Assembly (NCBI GenBank): GCA_910578845.1
Contig: CAJTSL010000030.1
Coordinates: 29,280 to 44,966 of the forward strand
DNA: 15,687 nucleotides
Source of the DNA: an uncultured Lachnospiraceae bacterium
GTDB taxonomy: Bacteria > Bacillota > Clostridia > Lachnospirales > Lachnospiraceae
Direction of reading: 5' to 3'
Positions 1-6,081 of this stretch are shown here, piece by piece (positions within the stretch are counted from its first letter, which is position 1; every line of letters starts with the position of its first letter). The position numbers were made by a program, and so were the translations under genes. The notes under the pieces were generated by a model. That model saw only the letters and a program-made list of their open reading frames with translations, ran no database searches and was not told the origin of the DNA.

Positions 1-32
1 TTCCTGAGGCACTAACCGCAAGTTTTGCGATT

Positions 33-61
33 ATTATATCACGAAATCCTTCCATCCGCAA
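33..61 (-). promoter_or_regulatory. Sigma-A type promoter firing leftwards out of the window
   Basis: Read on the minus strand there is a TTGCGG box (56-61), a 17-base spacer, and a perfect TATAAT (33-38). The predicted transcript would start near position 26 and run off the left edge, so the gene it serves is not visible. The -35 box matches consensus in its TTG only. Confidence 0.5.
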
Positions 62-210
62 TCTTGCTTGTTTTGATCTTCTTCTAAAAGTTGCCCGCAC
101 GCGGATGTCTGCGCAAAACGCTGACAATATGCCAAAACACACCATTTATTGTGCAACTTTTATATTTTTTTATCCATGTATTTCCTTTTTTTATAAATAT
201 TCACGATAAC

Positions 211-253
211 TTTACAACTTATTCATAGTTTATTCATAATTATTACCTATAAT
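211..253 (+). promoter_or_regulatory. Rightward promoter with 11-nt phased direct repeats
   Basis: Three units beginning TTTACA (211), TTCATA (222) and TTCATA (233) are spaced exactly 11 bases apart, followed by a perfect TATAAT at 248-253. The place where a -35 box should be (225-230) has no consensus and lies inside the repeats. Direct repeats with a period of one helical turn that replace a -35 box are typical of OmpR-family response regulator sites. That reading is inference. Confidence 0.4.
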
Positions 254-302
254 ATAACTATCTTATAACTTGATTAATACATAGATAAATTTTTTCATAA
301 TA

Positions 303-328
303 GCCCGGGCGTCGGAAGATGCCTGGGC
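303..328 (+). ncRNA. GNRA-capped hairpin, possible core of a small RNA
   Basis: Positions 303-313 pair with 318-328 as 11 consecutive base pairs including two G-U pairs (307-324 and 311-320), closing on a GGAA loop (314-317), a GNRA tetraloop. On the opposite strand the two G-U pairs become C-A mismatches, so the fold favours a plus-strand RNA, which agrees with the promoter-like region at 211-253. No T-run follows, so it is not a normal terminator. It is followed by a pyrimidine stretch ACTCCTCAT. The RNA ends are not defined. Confidence 0.35.
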
Positions 329-366
329 ACTCCTCATTTATGGGCATTGTATTTATAGGCGCTAGC

Positions 367-395
367 AAAAGAAAAGGAATAGAAACTTCTATTCC
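367..395 (-). terminator. Intrinsic terminator of the relQ-like gene
   Basis: On the minus strand GGAATAGAA and TTCTATTCC form a 9-bp inverted repeat with a 2-base centre (376-395; probably 8 bp with a 4-base loop in RNA), followed directly by TTTTCTTTT (367-375). The stop codon of the gene (389-391) lies inside the stem, so termination overlaps the end of the reading frame. Confidence 0.75.
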
Positions 396-1024
396 CCTCC
401 TGCTAACTGTTTGATCTCTGTATTCAGGCTCAACATTCTCGCATCCAGGTCGGATACGATTTTCGAACACTCTACCAACTGTTCTTTGATATGCTCTGGC
501 GCATTTCCTTCAAATTTATAGTGGATCTTATGCTCTAAGCTCGCCCAGAAATCCATGGCGACCGTCCGGATCTGTATCTCGACCTTGGTATGTTCGATAC
601 GGTCTGACAGATATACCGGCACCGTTACGAGCATATGATAGCTTTTATAGCCGCTCGGCTTGGGATTTACAATATAATCCTTGACCGAAATGACATTAAT
701 GTCACTTTGATTGCTGATCATCTCTGCAATCTGATAAATGTCCGAAGTAAAAGAACATATGACACGGATGCCCGCAATATCATTGACATACCTTACCATA
801 TTGCCAATCGTGGACTCATATCCATGCCTCTTTAATTTCTTCACGATGCTCTCAGGTGTCTTAATACGGGATTTAATATGTTCTATCGGATTATATCTAT
901 GAACATGTTGAAATTCATCATTCAAGATCTCTAGTTTTGTCGATATCTGCTTCAACGCAGAATTATAGATCAACGTCACTTCTTTCCAACTGTCAATATC
1001 GTTTCTGTCTGTACCAACTTCCAT
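389..1024 (-). CDS. relQ: Small alarmone synthetase, RelQ-type (p)ppGpp synthase
   Basis: This is a GTP pyrophosphokinase that transfers pyrophosphate from ATP to GTP or GDP, making the stringent-response alarmone (p)ppGpp in the cytosol. The 211-residue protein has only the RelA/SpoT synthetase domain; no HD hydrolase, TGS or ACT domain is present, which is the size and shape of small alarmone synthetases. Visible motifs are the substrate-binding SRIKTPESIVKKL (52-64), the metal-binding Asp82 in NDIAGIR, the G-loop region KDYIVNPKPSGYKSYH (115-130), and the catalytic Glu149 in VEIQIRT. The C-terminal helix fits the tetramer-forming part of RelQ/YjbM. The start at 1024 has AAGGGG about 9 bases upstream. 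The gene appears to be transcribed alone: own promoter at 1122-1144 and own terminator overlapping its stop. RelQ versus RelP cannot be settled by eye; I prefer RelQ. Confidence 0.88.
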   Translation of the reverse strand: MEVGTDRNDIDSWKEVTLIYNSALKQISTKLEILNDEFQHVHRYNPIEHIKSRIKTPESIVKKLKRHGYESTIGNMVRYVNDIAGIRVICSFTSDIYQIAEMISNQSDINVISVKDYIVNPKPSGYKSYHMLVTVPVYLSDRIEHTKVEIQIRTVAMDFWASLEHKIHYKFEGNAPEHIKEQLVECSKIVSDLDARMLSLNTEIKQLAGGE

Positions 1025-1065
1025 ATGCTTCTGCCCCTTTTACCTATCATATTCATAATACGCAT
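976..1065 (-). CDS. Possible 29-residue upstream ORF overlapping the relQ start
   Basis: On the minus strand an ATG at 1063-1065 has AAGAGG exactly 6 bases upstream (1072-1077). It opens a 29-codon frame that runs through the relQ start in another frame and stops at 976-978, inside relQ. The peptide begins MRIMNMIGKRGRS and is basic, with no family I recognise. It could be a regulatory leader peptide or a chance frame. Only the well-placed ribosome site supports it. Confidence 0.2.
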   Translation of the reverse strand: MRIMNMIGKRGRSIWKLVQTETILTVGKK

Positions 1066-1094
1066 TTGCATCCTCTTAGATCACATTTTCTCTT

Positions 1095-1104
1095 CCGTAT
1101 ACGG
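1095..1104. repeat. Perfect 10-bp palindrome in the relQ leader
   Basis: CCGTATACGG is a perfect palindrome lying 11-20 bases downstream of the predicted relQ transcription start. It could be a repressor half-site pair or a chance palindrome; nothing else decides it. Confidence 0.25.
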
Positions 1105-1121
1105 CACATTTCTTTCCTAAT

Positions 1122-1150
1122 ATTTTATCACATTCCAGCGAAAATGTATA
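1122..1150 (-). promoter_or_regulatory. Promoter of the relQ-like gene
   Basis: On the minus strand a TAAAAT -10 box (1122-1127) is preceded by TGA, an extended -10 element (1128-1130), and 17 bases further up by TATACA, a 4-of-6 match to the -35 consensus. The transcript would begin near 1115, giving a leader of about 90 bases that holds the palindrome at 1095-1104 and the possible short ORF. Confidence 0.45.
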
Positions 1151-1322
1151 TAATCCACAATTTTTTTATCAAAATTTAATTTTTATTGTCTATTTTTATG
1201 AACTGATATCAAAATGGGCCGCCTTTCTATGACAAGCTCTTCGCACAGGCCCGGCACATACAAAATCAAAGAACTCGCGGCAGTCGCCAAATGTCTGCAA
1301 GCAGAGCAGCGCCTGATAGGGG
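1151..1322. repeat. Non-coding stretch with a degenerate repeat copy
   Basis: Between the relQ promoter and the end of the membrane protein gene I see no gene. The part 1264-1311 contains three words also found in the element at 14235-14316: AATCAAAGA (1264-1272), CTCGCGGCAGTC (1274-1285) and GCAGAGCAGCG (1301-1311), on the same strand but in a different order. A GGGCC/GGCCC inverted pair (about 1215-1253) followed on the minus strand by ATTTTGATAT could be a weak terminator for the gene to its right. Confidence 0.35.
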
Positions 1323-3023
1323 TTATGTGCTTTTCCTCTTGCTGATCAGGCAGATCAGCGCCGGGACACTGACTACGAACGGATACATATAACGGATCAG
1401 TACCGTAGGCGATAATAGGAGCGTACAATAATACAATAACAAAAAGACCGCCGGCAGAATCATCCCCTGATCCCGCCGATACCAGAAAAAAGCAACGTAG
1501 AGGCACAATAGCCACCAATAGAATGCCGGCGCAAAGATCACGGACACAATCGGCACCTTCTGATAAACATTATCCGATACGATCCGCTCCATGAAAGCGC
1601 GCAGCCCCGGCAGGTAACTATGCTCTACGATCTCACATCCGGCAGGCATCGTCCGGTTATCCGTAGAAAGATAGCCAAACCCGCTCTCCGTGCCGATCCC
1701 ATATATCTGTGCATGTGTCGTATCGGCAAGGTACCAATAGCCGACAGAGTTGCTTAGAAAAGCGTCCATGTAAGTTAACGGAAAGCACAGACCCAGCTTT
1801 ACCCATGTCTTGATTAGGCCGACAGGATTATCATGAATCACCGCACGGTTTTTCACGGGGTCAGCAAGATATGGATTATAAGCTGCGAACACCCATTCTT
1901 TTGGCAAATAGCCATCCAGCTCTTCGCGCATGGCTGCGTCAATTTCTTCCTCATGCAAGACACGCGTCCTTGCCATCTGTTGCAACGGTATGCTCAACAT
2001 CTCCCTTGGGCTTCCGTTCTTCGCTGACGTCACCGCCTTTAATCCTGCGCTTCCCGCCAAGAAAAGAAGAAGGCTGCACATAGCTACCACAAGATATTGC
2101 CTCCTTTTCTTTTTCCCGCATAATAATATAATGAAAGGCTGGCTCGCCAGGAACGCATATACTGCATTATTACGGAATAAAAGCATCATTGCCGAAAGTA
2201 AGATAAAGGAAGCGCCAAGTCCTTTTGTCTTTGGCCCGCCGCTTATCCACTGATAAAGCTTCACCATATATAACAGTACCAAGCCGGAAAAGAGCACATC
2301 CTTCGTAGTGCTAATCGCAAGAATAGAATTCGCCGGGAAAATAGCGTAGAAAACAAGCAATATCAGGCGCATCACCCATGATGTATGCCCACGGTATAAT
2401 ACCATCAACGTATATCCGAAAACCAACGCCATCAGTAGCATCTGCACAAGCGAATGGATCGCCATGCCTGCCGAATAAGATGCAAACAGGCTACCGCCTA
2501 TCTGAAAAAAAGCGCTCAGAAAAAGCGTATGGATAAGCGGATGATGGGTACTATAATCATGCGCCAGGAACTGATAAAGCTGCCCTTCCGCATCATAAGC
2601 GAAAACGGATGGGTAATATGCCAGGAAAACCGGGATCCAGCATATGAAAATGCAGGCAGAATAGAAAAGGAAGACTTGCCTGTCACTATATTCTTTTCCC
2701 AAAATCCTGCTCTTTACTCTGCCATCCCATATCCGATTGAAAAAAGCAAAAATAAACCTTACCGCAATATATGACACCGCTGTCATAATAAGAAGGAAAC
2801 CGATCGTCTCCATCCATTCGGAAACAGTCCTGCCTGTGCGTCCGTCTCGTGCTAAGCGATCACCCAGTACGAAAGAAAGCGCAAATAAAAACGCAAGCGT
2901 CATGGCACACCGTATAAGAGCATATTGCCTAAGCCGCCTGTCTTTCGGATCATCCGCAAGTTTCCTCGGTGACGTAGCTGTCATCATCTTATTTTTTCCA
3001 GGAAATGTTAACTTCTTCATCAT
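1323..3023 (-). CDS. Polytopic membrane protein, DUF6020-like (GT-C type)
   Basis: A 566-residue integral membrane protein with about a dozen hydrophobic segments from residue 40 to the C-terminus and a short basic N-terminus. After the first membrane spans it has YYPSVFAYDAEGQLYQ (137-152) and THHPLIHT (159-166). An acidic residue after a YYP motif, then a His-His-Pro motif in a loop, is what I remember of DUF6020 proteins, which resemble polyprenyl-phosphate-sugar dependent glycosyltransferases (GT-C/GT39). The substrate is unknown; a role in cell-surface glycan assembly is inference. The frame is open up to 3116 but the extra residues look non-coding. I chose ATG-ATG at 3021-3023, yet no ribosome site precedes it and an extended -10 box ends six bases upstream. 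A start at 2987 (554 residues) with a weak GGA site is the alternative. It ends in an ordinary Lys/Arg-rich tail. Confidence 0.7.
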   Translation of the reverse strand: MMKKLTFPGKNKMMTATSPRKLADDPKDRRLRQYALIRCAMTLAFLFALSFVLGDRLARDGRTGRTVSEWMETIGFLLIMTAVSYIAVRFIFAFFNRIWDGRVKSRILGKEYSDRQVFLFYSACIFICWIPVFLAYYPSVFAYDAEGQLYQFLAHDYSTHHPLIHTLFLSAFFQIGGSLFASYSAGMAIHSLVQMLLMALVFGYTLMVLYRGHTSWVMRLILLVFYAIFPANSILAISTTKDVLFSGLVLLYMVKLYQWISGGPKTKGLGASFILLSAMMLLFRNNAVYAFLASQPFIILLCGKKKRRQYLVVAMCSLLLFLAGSAGLKAVTSAKNGSPREMLSIPLQQMARTRVLHEEEIDAAMREELDGYLPKEWVFAAYNPYLADPVKNRAVIHDNPVGLIKTWVKLGLCFPLTYMDAFLSNSVGYWYLADTTHAQIYGIGTESGFGYLSTDNRTMPAGCEIVEHSYLPGLRAFMERIVSDNVYQKVPIVSVIFAPAFYWWLLCLYVAFFWYRRDQGMILPAVFLLLYYCTLLLSPTVLIRYMYPFVVSVPALICLISKRKST

Positions 3024-3029
3024 GATGCT

Positions 3030-3038
3030 ATTGTAGCA
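3030..3038 (-). promoter_or_regulatory. Extended -10 promoter of the membrane protein gene
   Basis: On the minus strand TGCTACAAT is an extended -10 element (TACAAT at 3030-3035, TG at 3037-3038). No good -35 box lies 17 bases above it (TTTTTC). The predicted first transcribed base falls on the A of the ATG at 3023, so the mRNA would be leaderless or would use the downstream ATG at 2987. Confidence 0.35.
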
Positions 3039-3065
3039 TTTTCGTTGGGAAAGAAAAAGATGATA

Positions 3066-3094
3066 TTTACATTTTACCAAATGATTTGTATAAT
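3066..3094 (+). promoter_or_regulatory. Promoter of the 88-aa conserved hypothetical gene
   Basis: TTTACA (3066-3071), a 17-base spacer, and a perfect TATAAT (3089-3094). The start of transcription near 3101 gives a leader of about 30 bases that contains AAAGGAG ahead of the ATG at 3132. Confidence 0.7.
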
Positions 3095-3131
3095 ATAGTA
3101 ATTTATAATGTAGCAAAGGAGAAACAAATCC

Positions 3132-3398
3132 ATGTTTCGTTTATGGGCAAAAGAATTCCAGAACAATCATCTATTGAAAGATACTGTGATCTGTGATGGT
3201 AGCAACGATACCAGGACACATAAGGTCTTCCATGCCTTAGACGAAGTCTGCTATCAGTTCGATTTAAGCAAGCCAATCTGGCTAGATTCCAATATCCTTG
3301 ATTTCAAGCGGCATGACAAGACCCGCTTTACGCAGGATAATTTCATTGACAGCATTTCTTTCGATTATTTAGAAATCCACGTTATTGAAGAAGATTAA
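3132..3398 (+). CDS. Conserved hypothetical protein, 88 residues
   Basis: A small soluble acidic protein without signal peptide or membrane segment. It has no catalytic motif that I can name. Its middle (about residues 38-65, ALDEVCYQFDLSKPIWLDSN, then a Lys/Arg-rich stretch KRHDKTRFTQDNFI) and its C-terminal DYLEIHVIEED match my memory of a short uncharacterised family common in Lachnospiraceae; this is recollection, not a search. The case for a real gene is strong: a near-consensus promoter 38 bases upstream, AAAGGAG ending about 10 bases before the ATG, and protein-like composition to the stop. It is divergent from the membrane protein gene and is followed by 357 bases of non-coding sequence, so it is probably expressed alone. 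I see no terminator after it. Confidence 0.75.
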   Translation: MFRLWAKEFQNNHLLKDTVICDGSNDTRTHKVFHALDEVCYQFDLSKPIWLDSNILDFKRHDKTRFTQDNFIDSISFDYLEIHVIEED

Positions 3399-3449
3399 CA
3401 GAAACGGCGCAATTTTTAAGATTACTTTTTTGATATTTGCATTTTTCTA

Positions 3450-3478
3450 TTGACTATGGGCATTATAGGGTGTAGTAT
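3450..3478 (+). promoter_or_regulatory. Promoter upstream of the hemolysin III gene
   Basis: TTGACT (3450-3455), a 17-base spacer, and TAGTAT (3473-3478). Transcription would begin near 3485, about 270 bases before the coding start. Confidence 0.6.
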
Positions 3479-3493
3479 TTTTATATATTATAC

Positions 3494-3510
3494 GTAGTTT
3501 TAAAAACTAC
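3494..3510. repeat. 17-base palindrome just downstream of the promoter
   Basis: GTAGTTTT and AAAACTAC form a perfect 8-bp inverted repeat around one central base, 9 bases after the predicted transcription start. The position suits a repressor operator. The one-base centre argues against a stable RNA hairpin. It could be a chance AT-rich dyad. Confidence 0.35.
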
Positions 3511-3677
3511 TTGTCATCATTTTTATATGTTAGATTATAGTTAATGTACCTGCATAGTGTTGAAGGAAGTATGCTACCCTAGTCTGCGCACGGCGCTTTT
3601 GACGCCTTGCCTATGATACCTAATTCTTACAAATAAGATGAGCAAACCAGGCAAACAGCTTGAAACAAACCTTCAAT

Positions 3678-3728
3678 ATCTTAAACATGAAGCAATCTTA
3701 AACATTTAACAATCTTAAGCATGAAACA
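3678..3728 (+). repeat. Three 17-base tandem repeats in the leader
   Basis: Units start at 3678, 3695 and 3712 with the pattern ATCTTAAACATGAAGCA; units two and three differ from it at a few positions. They end 13 bases before the AGGAGG of the hemolysin III gene (3742-3747). The 17-base period is not a multiple of three, so it does not encode a peptide repeat. Confidence 0.7.
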
Positions 3729-3755
3729 CAAGTAAAGCAAAAGGAGGAACATAAT

Positions 3756-4406
3756 ATGCAAATAACAATCCGTGAACCCGGGAGCGCCATTACCCATTTC
3801 ATTGGCATGATGCTCGCGCTCGTTGCTTCCACCCCTCTCTTGGTTAAAACAGCAGTTTCTGACGGTTCTGTCGCTTTTGGCGCTATGGTCGTCTTTGTCC
3901 TTAGCATGATTGCCCTCTATGGGGCAAGCGCCTTATATCACAGTGTCATGGTGAAAGACCGTATGTTGCGCATATTTCGTAAAATTGACCATATGATGAT
4001 CTTCGTCCTGATCGCAGGCTCTTATACCCCAGTCTGTCTCATCGTATTAGACGGACAGTTAGGATATACCTTGCTCGCAGTCGTATGGACGATCGCTATC
4101 ATCGGCATGCTGGTGAAAGCGCTCTGGATCACCTGCCCGAAATGGTTTTCTTCTGTTATTTATATCGCCATGGGATGGGTCTGTCTGGGCGTCTTCGGAC
4201 AATTGTGGAACACCCTGCCGCATAGCGCTTTCCTATGGCTGCTCGCAGGAGGCATCATCTATACGGTTGGCGGTGTCATTTATGCGCTAAAGCTGCCGAT
4301 TTTCAACAGCCGTCACCAATATTTCGGCTCGCATGAAATTTTCCATTTATTCGTAATGGGCGGAAGCGTCTGCCATTTCATCTTCATGTACTTGTATGTA
4401 GCATGA
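3756..4406 (+). CDS. Hemolysin III / TrhA family membrane protein (PAQR-like)
   Basis: A 216-residue protein with seven likely membrane segments, the usual length and shape of the bacterial hemolysin III (YqfA/TrhA) branch of the progestin and adipoQ receptor superfamily. Motifs of the family are all in place: HFIGMMLA near the N-terminus (14-21), SALYHS at 58-63, the KIDH motif at 76-79, GSYTP at 88-92, and the C-terminal HEIFH at 193-197 with a further His207. The conserved His residues are the expected metal ligands of a membrane hydrolase-like site, but the reaction in bacteria is not settled; links to membrane fluidity have been reported for the family, and the name hemolysin is historical. 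The start is clear: AGGAGG (3742-3747) sits 8 bases before the ATG. It converges on a MATE gene and they share a terminator-like hairpin. Confidence 0.88.
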   Translation: MQITIREPGSAITHFIGMMLALVASTPLLVKTAVSDGSVAFGAMVVFVLSMIALYGASALYHSVMVKDRMLRIFRKIDHMMIFVLIAGSYTPVCLIVLDGQLGYTLLAVVWTIAIIGMLVKALWITCPKWFSSVIYIAMGWVCLGVFGQLWNTLPHSAFLWLLAGGIIYTVGGVIYALKLPIFNSRHQYFGSHEIFHLFVMGGSVCHFIFMYLYVA

Positions 4407-4502
4407 TGGCAGCAACGCCATTCTTACCGGCAATGCCTACCACGCATGCTGTTTAATGTCTTCATACATGTCCGCATAGCTAATTCCGGTCAGCAATATT
4501 TC

Positions 4503-4526
4503 AGGAGCCTTCTTACGATGGCTCCT
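4503..4526. terminator. Hairpin shared by two convergent genes
   Basis: AGGAGCC (4503-4509) and GGCTCCT (4520-4526) form a 7-bp stem with a 10-base loop. The plus strand continues TTCTCCTTT, a moderate U-rich tail for the hemolysin III transcript. The minus strand continues with TGAAATATT, weaker. The stop codon of the MATE gene (4513-4515) lies in the loop, so the stem extends into its last codons. Confidence 0.5.
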
Positions 4527-5874
4527 TCTCCTTTCCTGATCTGATGAACGGGTCTCTCCAGAATACCACTAATAATTCTACAACCATAAAGCACCATATG
4601 ATTGGTTCGCAAATGATGACCGCCATATATTGCATCCTGGGGATAAAAAAGGCCGTGAACAGGATTTTACCGATTAATTCTATGATGCTGGAAAAGACTG
4701 GCAATATTTTCTGCCCGATCGCCTGTAGCGCCTTTCTTGTATTATTCAGTACCCCGAGAATAAAAAAGCAGGGCGCCACGACCCGCAGATATAGCGTACC
4801 GTTTTGCAAGACGACCATTTCCTCCGAACCCGATATGAGCCGGATCATAGCAGGAGCGAATATCCAGAGTAATATCGTGATGAAAATCGTAATAACGGCA
4901 CAGAACTCATACGCATATTTCATTGCCTTCCGGATGCGCCACGGCTGTTTCGCCCCACAGTTTTGAGAGACGAACATATTCATGGTCTGCGACATCGCAT
5001 TATATGGCATCATGCAGAAAGAACAGAGTTTTCTTGCCGCAGTATGCGCCGCAATGATCAAGTATCCCAACTGATTGATCCCTGACTGCAGGATCACGGT
5101 ACTGGCTGATACAAAGCACATCATAAAAGCCGAAGAGAGCCCTTGCGCAGTCATTTCCTGATATAACGACTTGTTGAATTTGAAATTTGTTTTTCCCGGT
5201 ATCAACATAGTCACTGATTTCCTAACATAGGCGAAACAAAGCACTGCGGAAATCCCCTGCGCGATTACCGTCGCCTCCGCCGCACCGCTGAGGCCCCTAT
5301 GGAAGACTACGATAAACACATAATCAAGCGCAATGTTACTAAAAGAAGATACGACTAAGAACAAAAGCGGCATGATGCTGTTCCCTACTGCCCTAAGAAT
5401 CCCCGCACATAGATTATAAGCGAACATTACGACCGTAAAGAGCGTAATGACGGAAATGTAGCGGTAAGCTTCCTCTATAATTTCAGCCGGCGTATGTAAA
5501 ATCTGTAGCAAAGGCATCAAAATAATCTGCGATAATACCGTAATCACTGCTACGACAGCTGCACCGATCATGATCGCTGCCGCCACGGAATTCTTCAGCA
5601 TATTTTCGTCATGGGCGCCAAAAGAACGTGCCGTTACAATAGCCAGCCCATTGCCAAATCCTAGCGCAAATCCAATCAGTAAGTCATAAATCGGTGAAGC
5701 CGCGCCAATAGCCGCTAACGCCGTCTCTCCGAGCGTATGCCCCACGATCAGCGTATCTATCGTATTATATAATTGTTGGAATAAGATGGAAAAAAGAACC
5801 GGGATGGCAAACTGCACTATCGGCATAAATATTTTCCCGGACAGAAAATCTATCTCTTTATTTTTTTGGTACAT
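4513..5874 (-). CDS. MATE family multidrug/Na+ antiporter (first copy)
   Basis: A 453-residue inner-membrane exporter with twelve likely membrane helices in two pseudo-symmetric halves, the normal length for MATE proteins. These use an inward Na+ or H+ gradient to expel organic cations or other toxic compounds. The N-terminal signature is present: FAIPVLFSILFQQLYNTIDT followed by LIVGHTLG (about 23-50), then AAIGAASPIYDLLIGFALGFGNG, as in the clostridial/MepA-DinF-like branch. The second half begins near LYQEMTAQGLSSAFM. The substrate cannot be read from sequence. The start has AGAGGA about 6 bases upstream of the ATG at 5872-5874. The gene stands alone, with an extended -10 promoter, paired dyads further up that suggest control by an activator or repressor, and a hairpin overlapping its stop. 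It is a distant paralogue of the transporter at 12615-13979. Confidence 0.9.
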   Translation of the reverse strand: MYQKNKEIDFLSGKIFMPIVQFAIPVLFSILFQQLYNTIDTLIVGHTLGETALAAIGAASPIYDLLIGFALGFGNGLAIVTARSFGAHDENMLKNSVAAAIMIGAAVVAVITVLSQIILMPLLQILHTPAEIIEEAYRYISVITLFTVVMFAYNLCAGILRAVGNSIMPLLFLVVSSFSNIALDYVFIVVFHRGLSGAAEATVIAQGISAVLCFAYVRKSVTMLIPGKTNFKFNKSLYQEMTAQGLSSAFMMCFVSASTVILQSGINQLGYLIIAAHTAARKLCSFCMMPYNAMSQTMNMFVSQNCGAKQPWRIRKAMKYAYEFCAVITIFITILLWIFAPAMIRLISGSEEMVVLQNGTLYLRVVAPCFFILGVLNNTRKALQAIGQKILPVFSSIIELIGKILFTAFFIPRMQYMAVIICEPIIWCFMVVELLVVFWRDPFIRSGKEKEPS

Positions 5875-5921
5875 GGCATCCTCTCTCGCGTCCAGTGTTT
5901 TATCAAATAGCCTAATTCATT

Positions 5922-5950
5922 ATTCTAGCACAAGCGCATGTACAATGCCA
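5922..5950 (-). promoter_or_regulatory. Extended -10 promoter of the first MATE gene
   Basis: On the minus strand TGCTAGAAT gives a TAGAAT box (5922-5927) with an upstream TG (5929-5930). The hexamer 17 bases further up, TGGCAT (5945-5950), is a poor -35 box, which fits a promoter needing an activator. The leader would be about 40 bases. Confidence 0.4.
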
Positions 5951-5963
5951 TTCTATTTTATTT

Positions 5964-6008
5964 CATAAGCCACGTCTTCTTATTTCATCATAAGCTGCGT
6001 CTTCTTAT
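5964..6008. repeat. Two direct repeats, each an ATAAG-N9-CTTAT dyad
   Basis: Two 20-base copies of CATAAGCYRCGTCTTCTTAT at 5964-5983 and 5989-6008 differ at only two adjacent positions and are 25 bases apart. Read on the minus strand each unit is ATAAG-N9-CTTAT, so each is itself an inverted repeat. They begin 14 bases upstream of the -35 position of the first MATE gene and end 12 bases from the galE terminator. Confidence 0.6.
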
Positions 6009-6010
6009 AG

Positions 6011-6045
6011 GATAAAATTTGAGGCTGCGCCGTAACGCAGCCTCA
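6011..6045 (-). terminator. Intrinsic terminator of galE
   Basis: On the minus strand TGAGGCTGCG and CGCAGCCTCA form a perfect 10-bp GC-rich stem around a 6-base loop (6020-6045), followed by AATTTTATC. It lies 36 bases beyond the galE stop codon. Confidence 0.85.
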
Positions 6046-6081
6046 GATAATCTGTGATTGGTAGCAAGTAAATCTTGCGTC

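Larger units (their letters stand above)
1..388. other. Non-coding left end with promoters and a hairpin
   Basis: I find no convincing gene here. The stretch holds a leftward promoter (33-61), a rightward promoter-like region with phased repeats (211-253), a GC-rich hairpin with a GNRA loop (303-328), and the terminator of the relQ-like gene (367-395). The part from about 65 to 210 is AT-rich and shows no other structure I can name. Confidence 0.6.
3399..3755 (+). other. Long leader region of the hemolysin III gene
   Basis: No gene is visible. The stretch holds a promoter (3450-3478), an 8-bp inverted repeat (3494-3510), a second possible promoter starting with TTGTCA (3511-3516), a short GGCG/CGCC hairpin (about 3594-3608), a possible long-range TTGCCT/AGGCAA pairing, and three 17-base tandem repeats (3678-3728) just before the ribosome site. 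If the first promoter is used the leader is about 270 bases, long for this kind of gene. I do not recognise a known riboswitch in it. Confidence 0.5.

Noticed and set aside
1..30. CGCAA/TTGCG inverted repeat at the left edge as a terminator
   Set aside because: The stem has only 5 pairs with a 3-base loop and lacks a T-run in either direction; a similar palindrome near 14000 is also unsupported.
258..470. A 70-codon minus-strand frame over the relQ end and the GNRA hairpin
   Set aside because: It runs out of frame through the relQ 3' end and its terminator, and the hairpin is better explained as RNA structure.
1183..1518. A 111-codon minus-strand frame overlapping the end of the membrane protein gene
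   Set aside because: It is out of frame with the well-supported DUF6020-like gene, has no ribosome site, and half of it lies in the repeat-like non-coding stretch.
3485..3755. A known metal or nucleotide riboswitch in the hemolysin III leader
   Set aside because: I looked for familiar riboswitch cores and found only short isolated hairpins and tandem repeats; nothing matched well enough to name.
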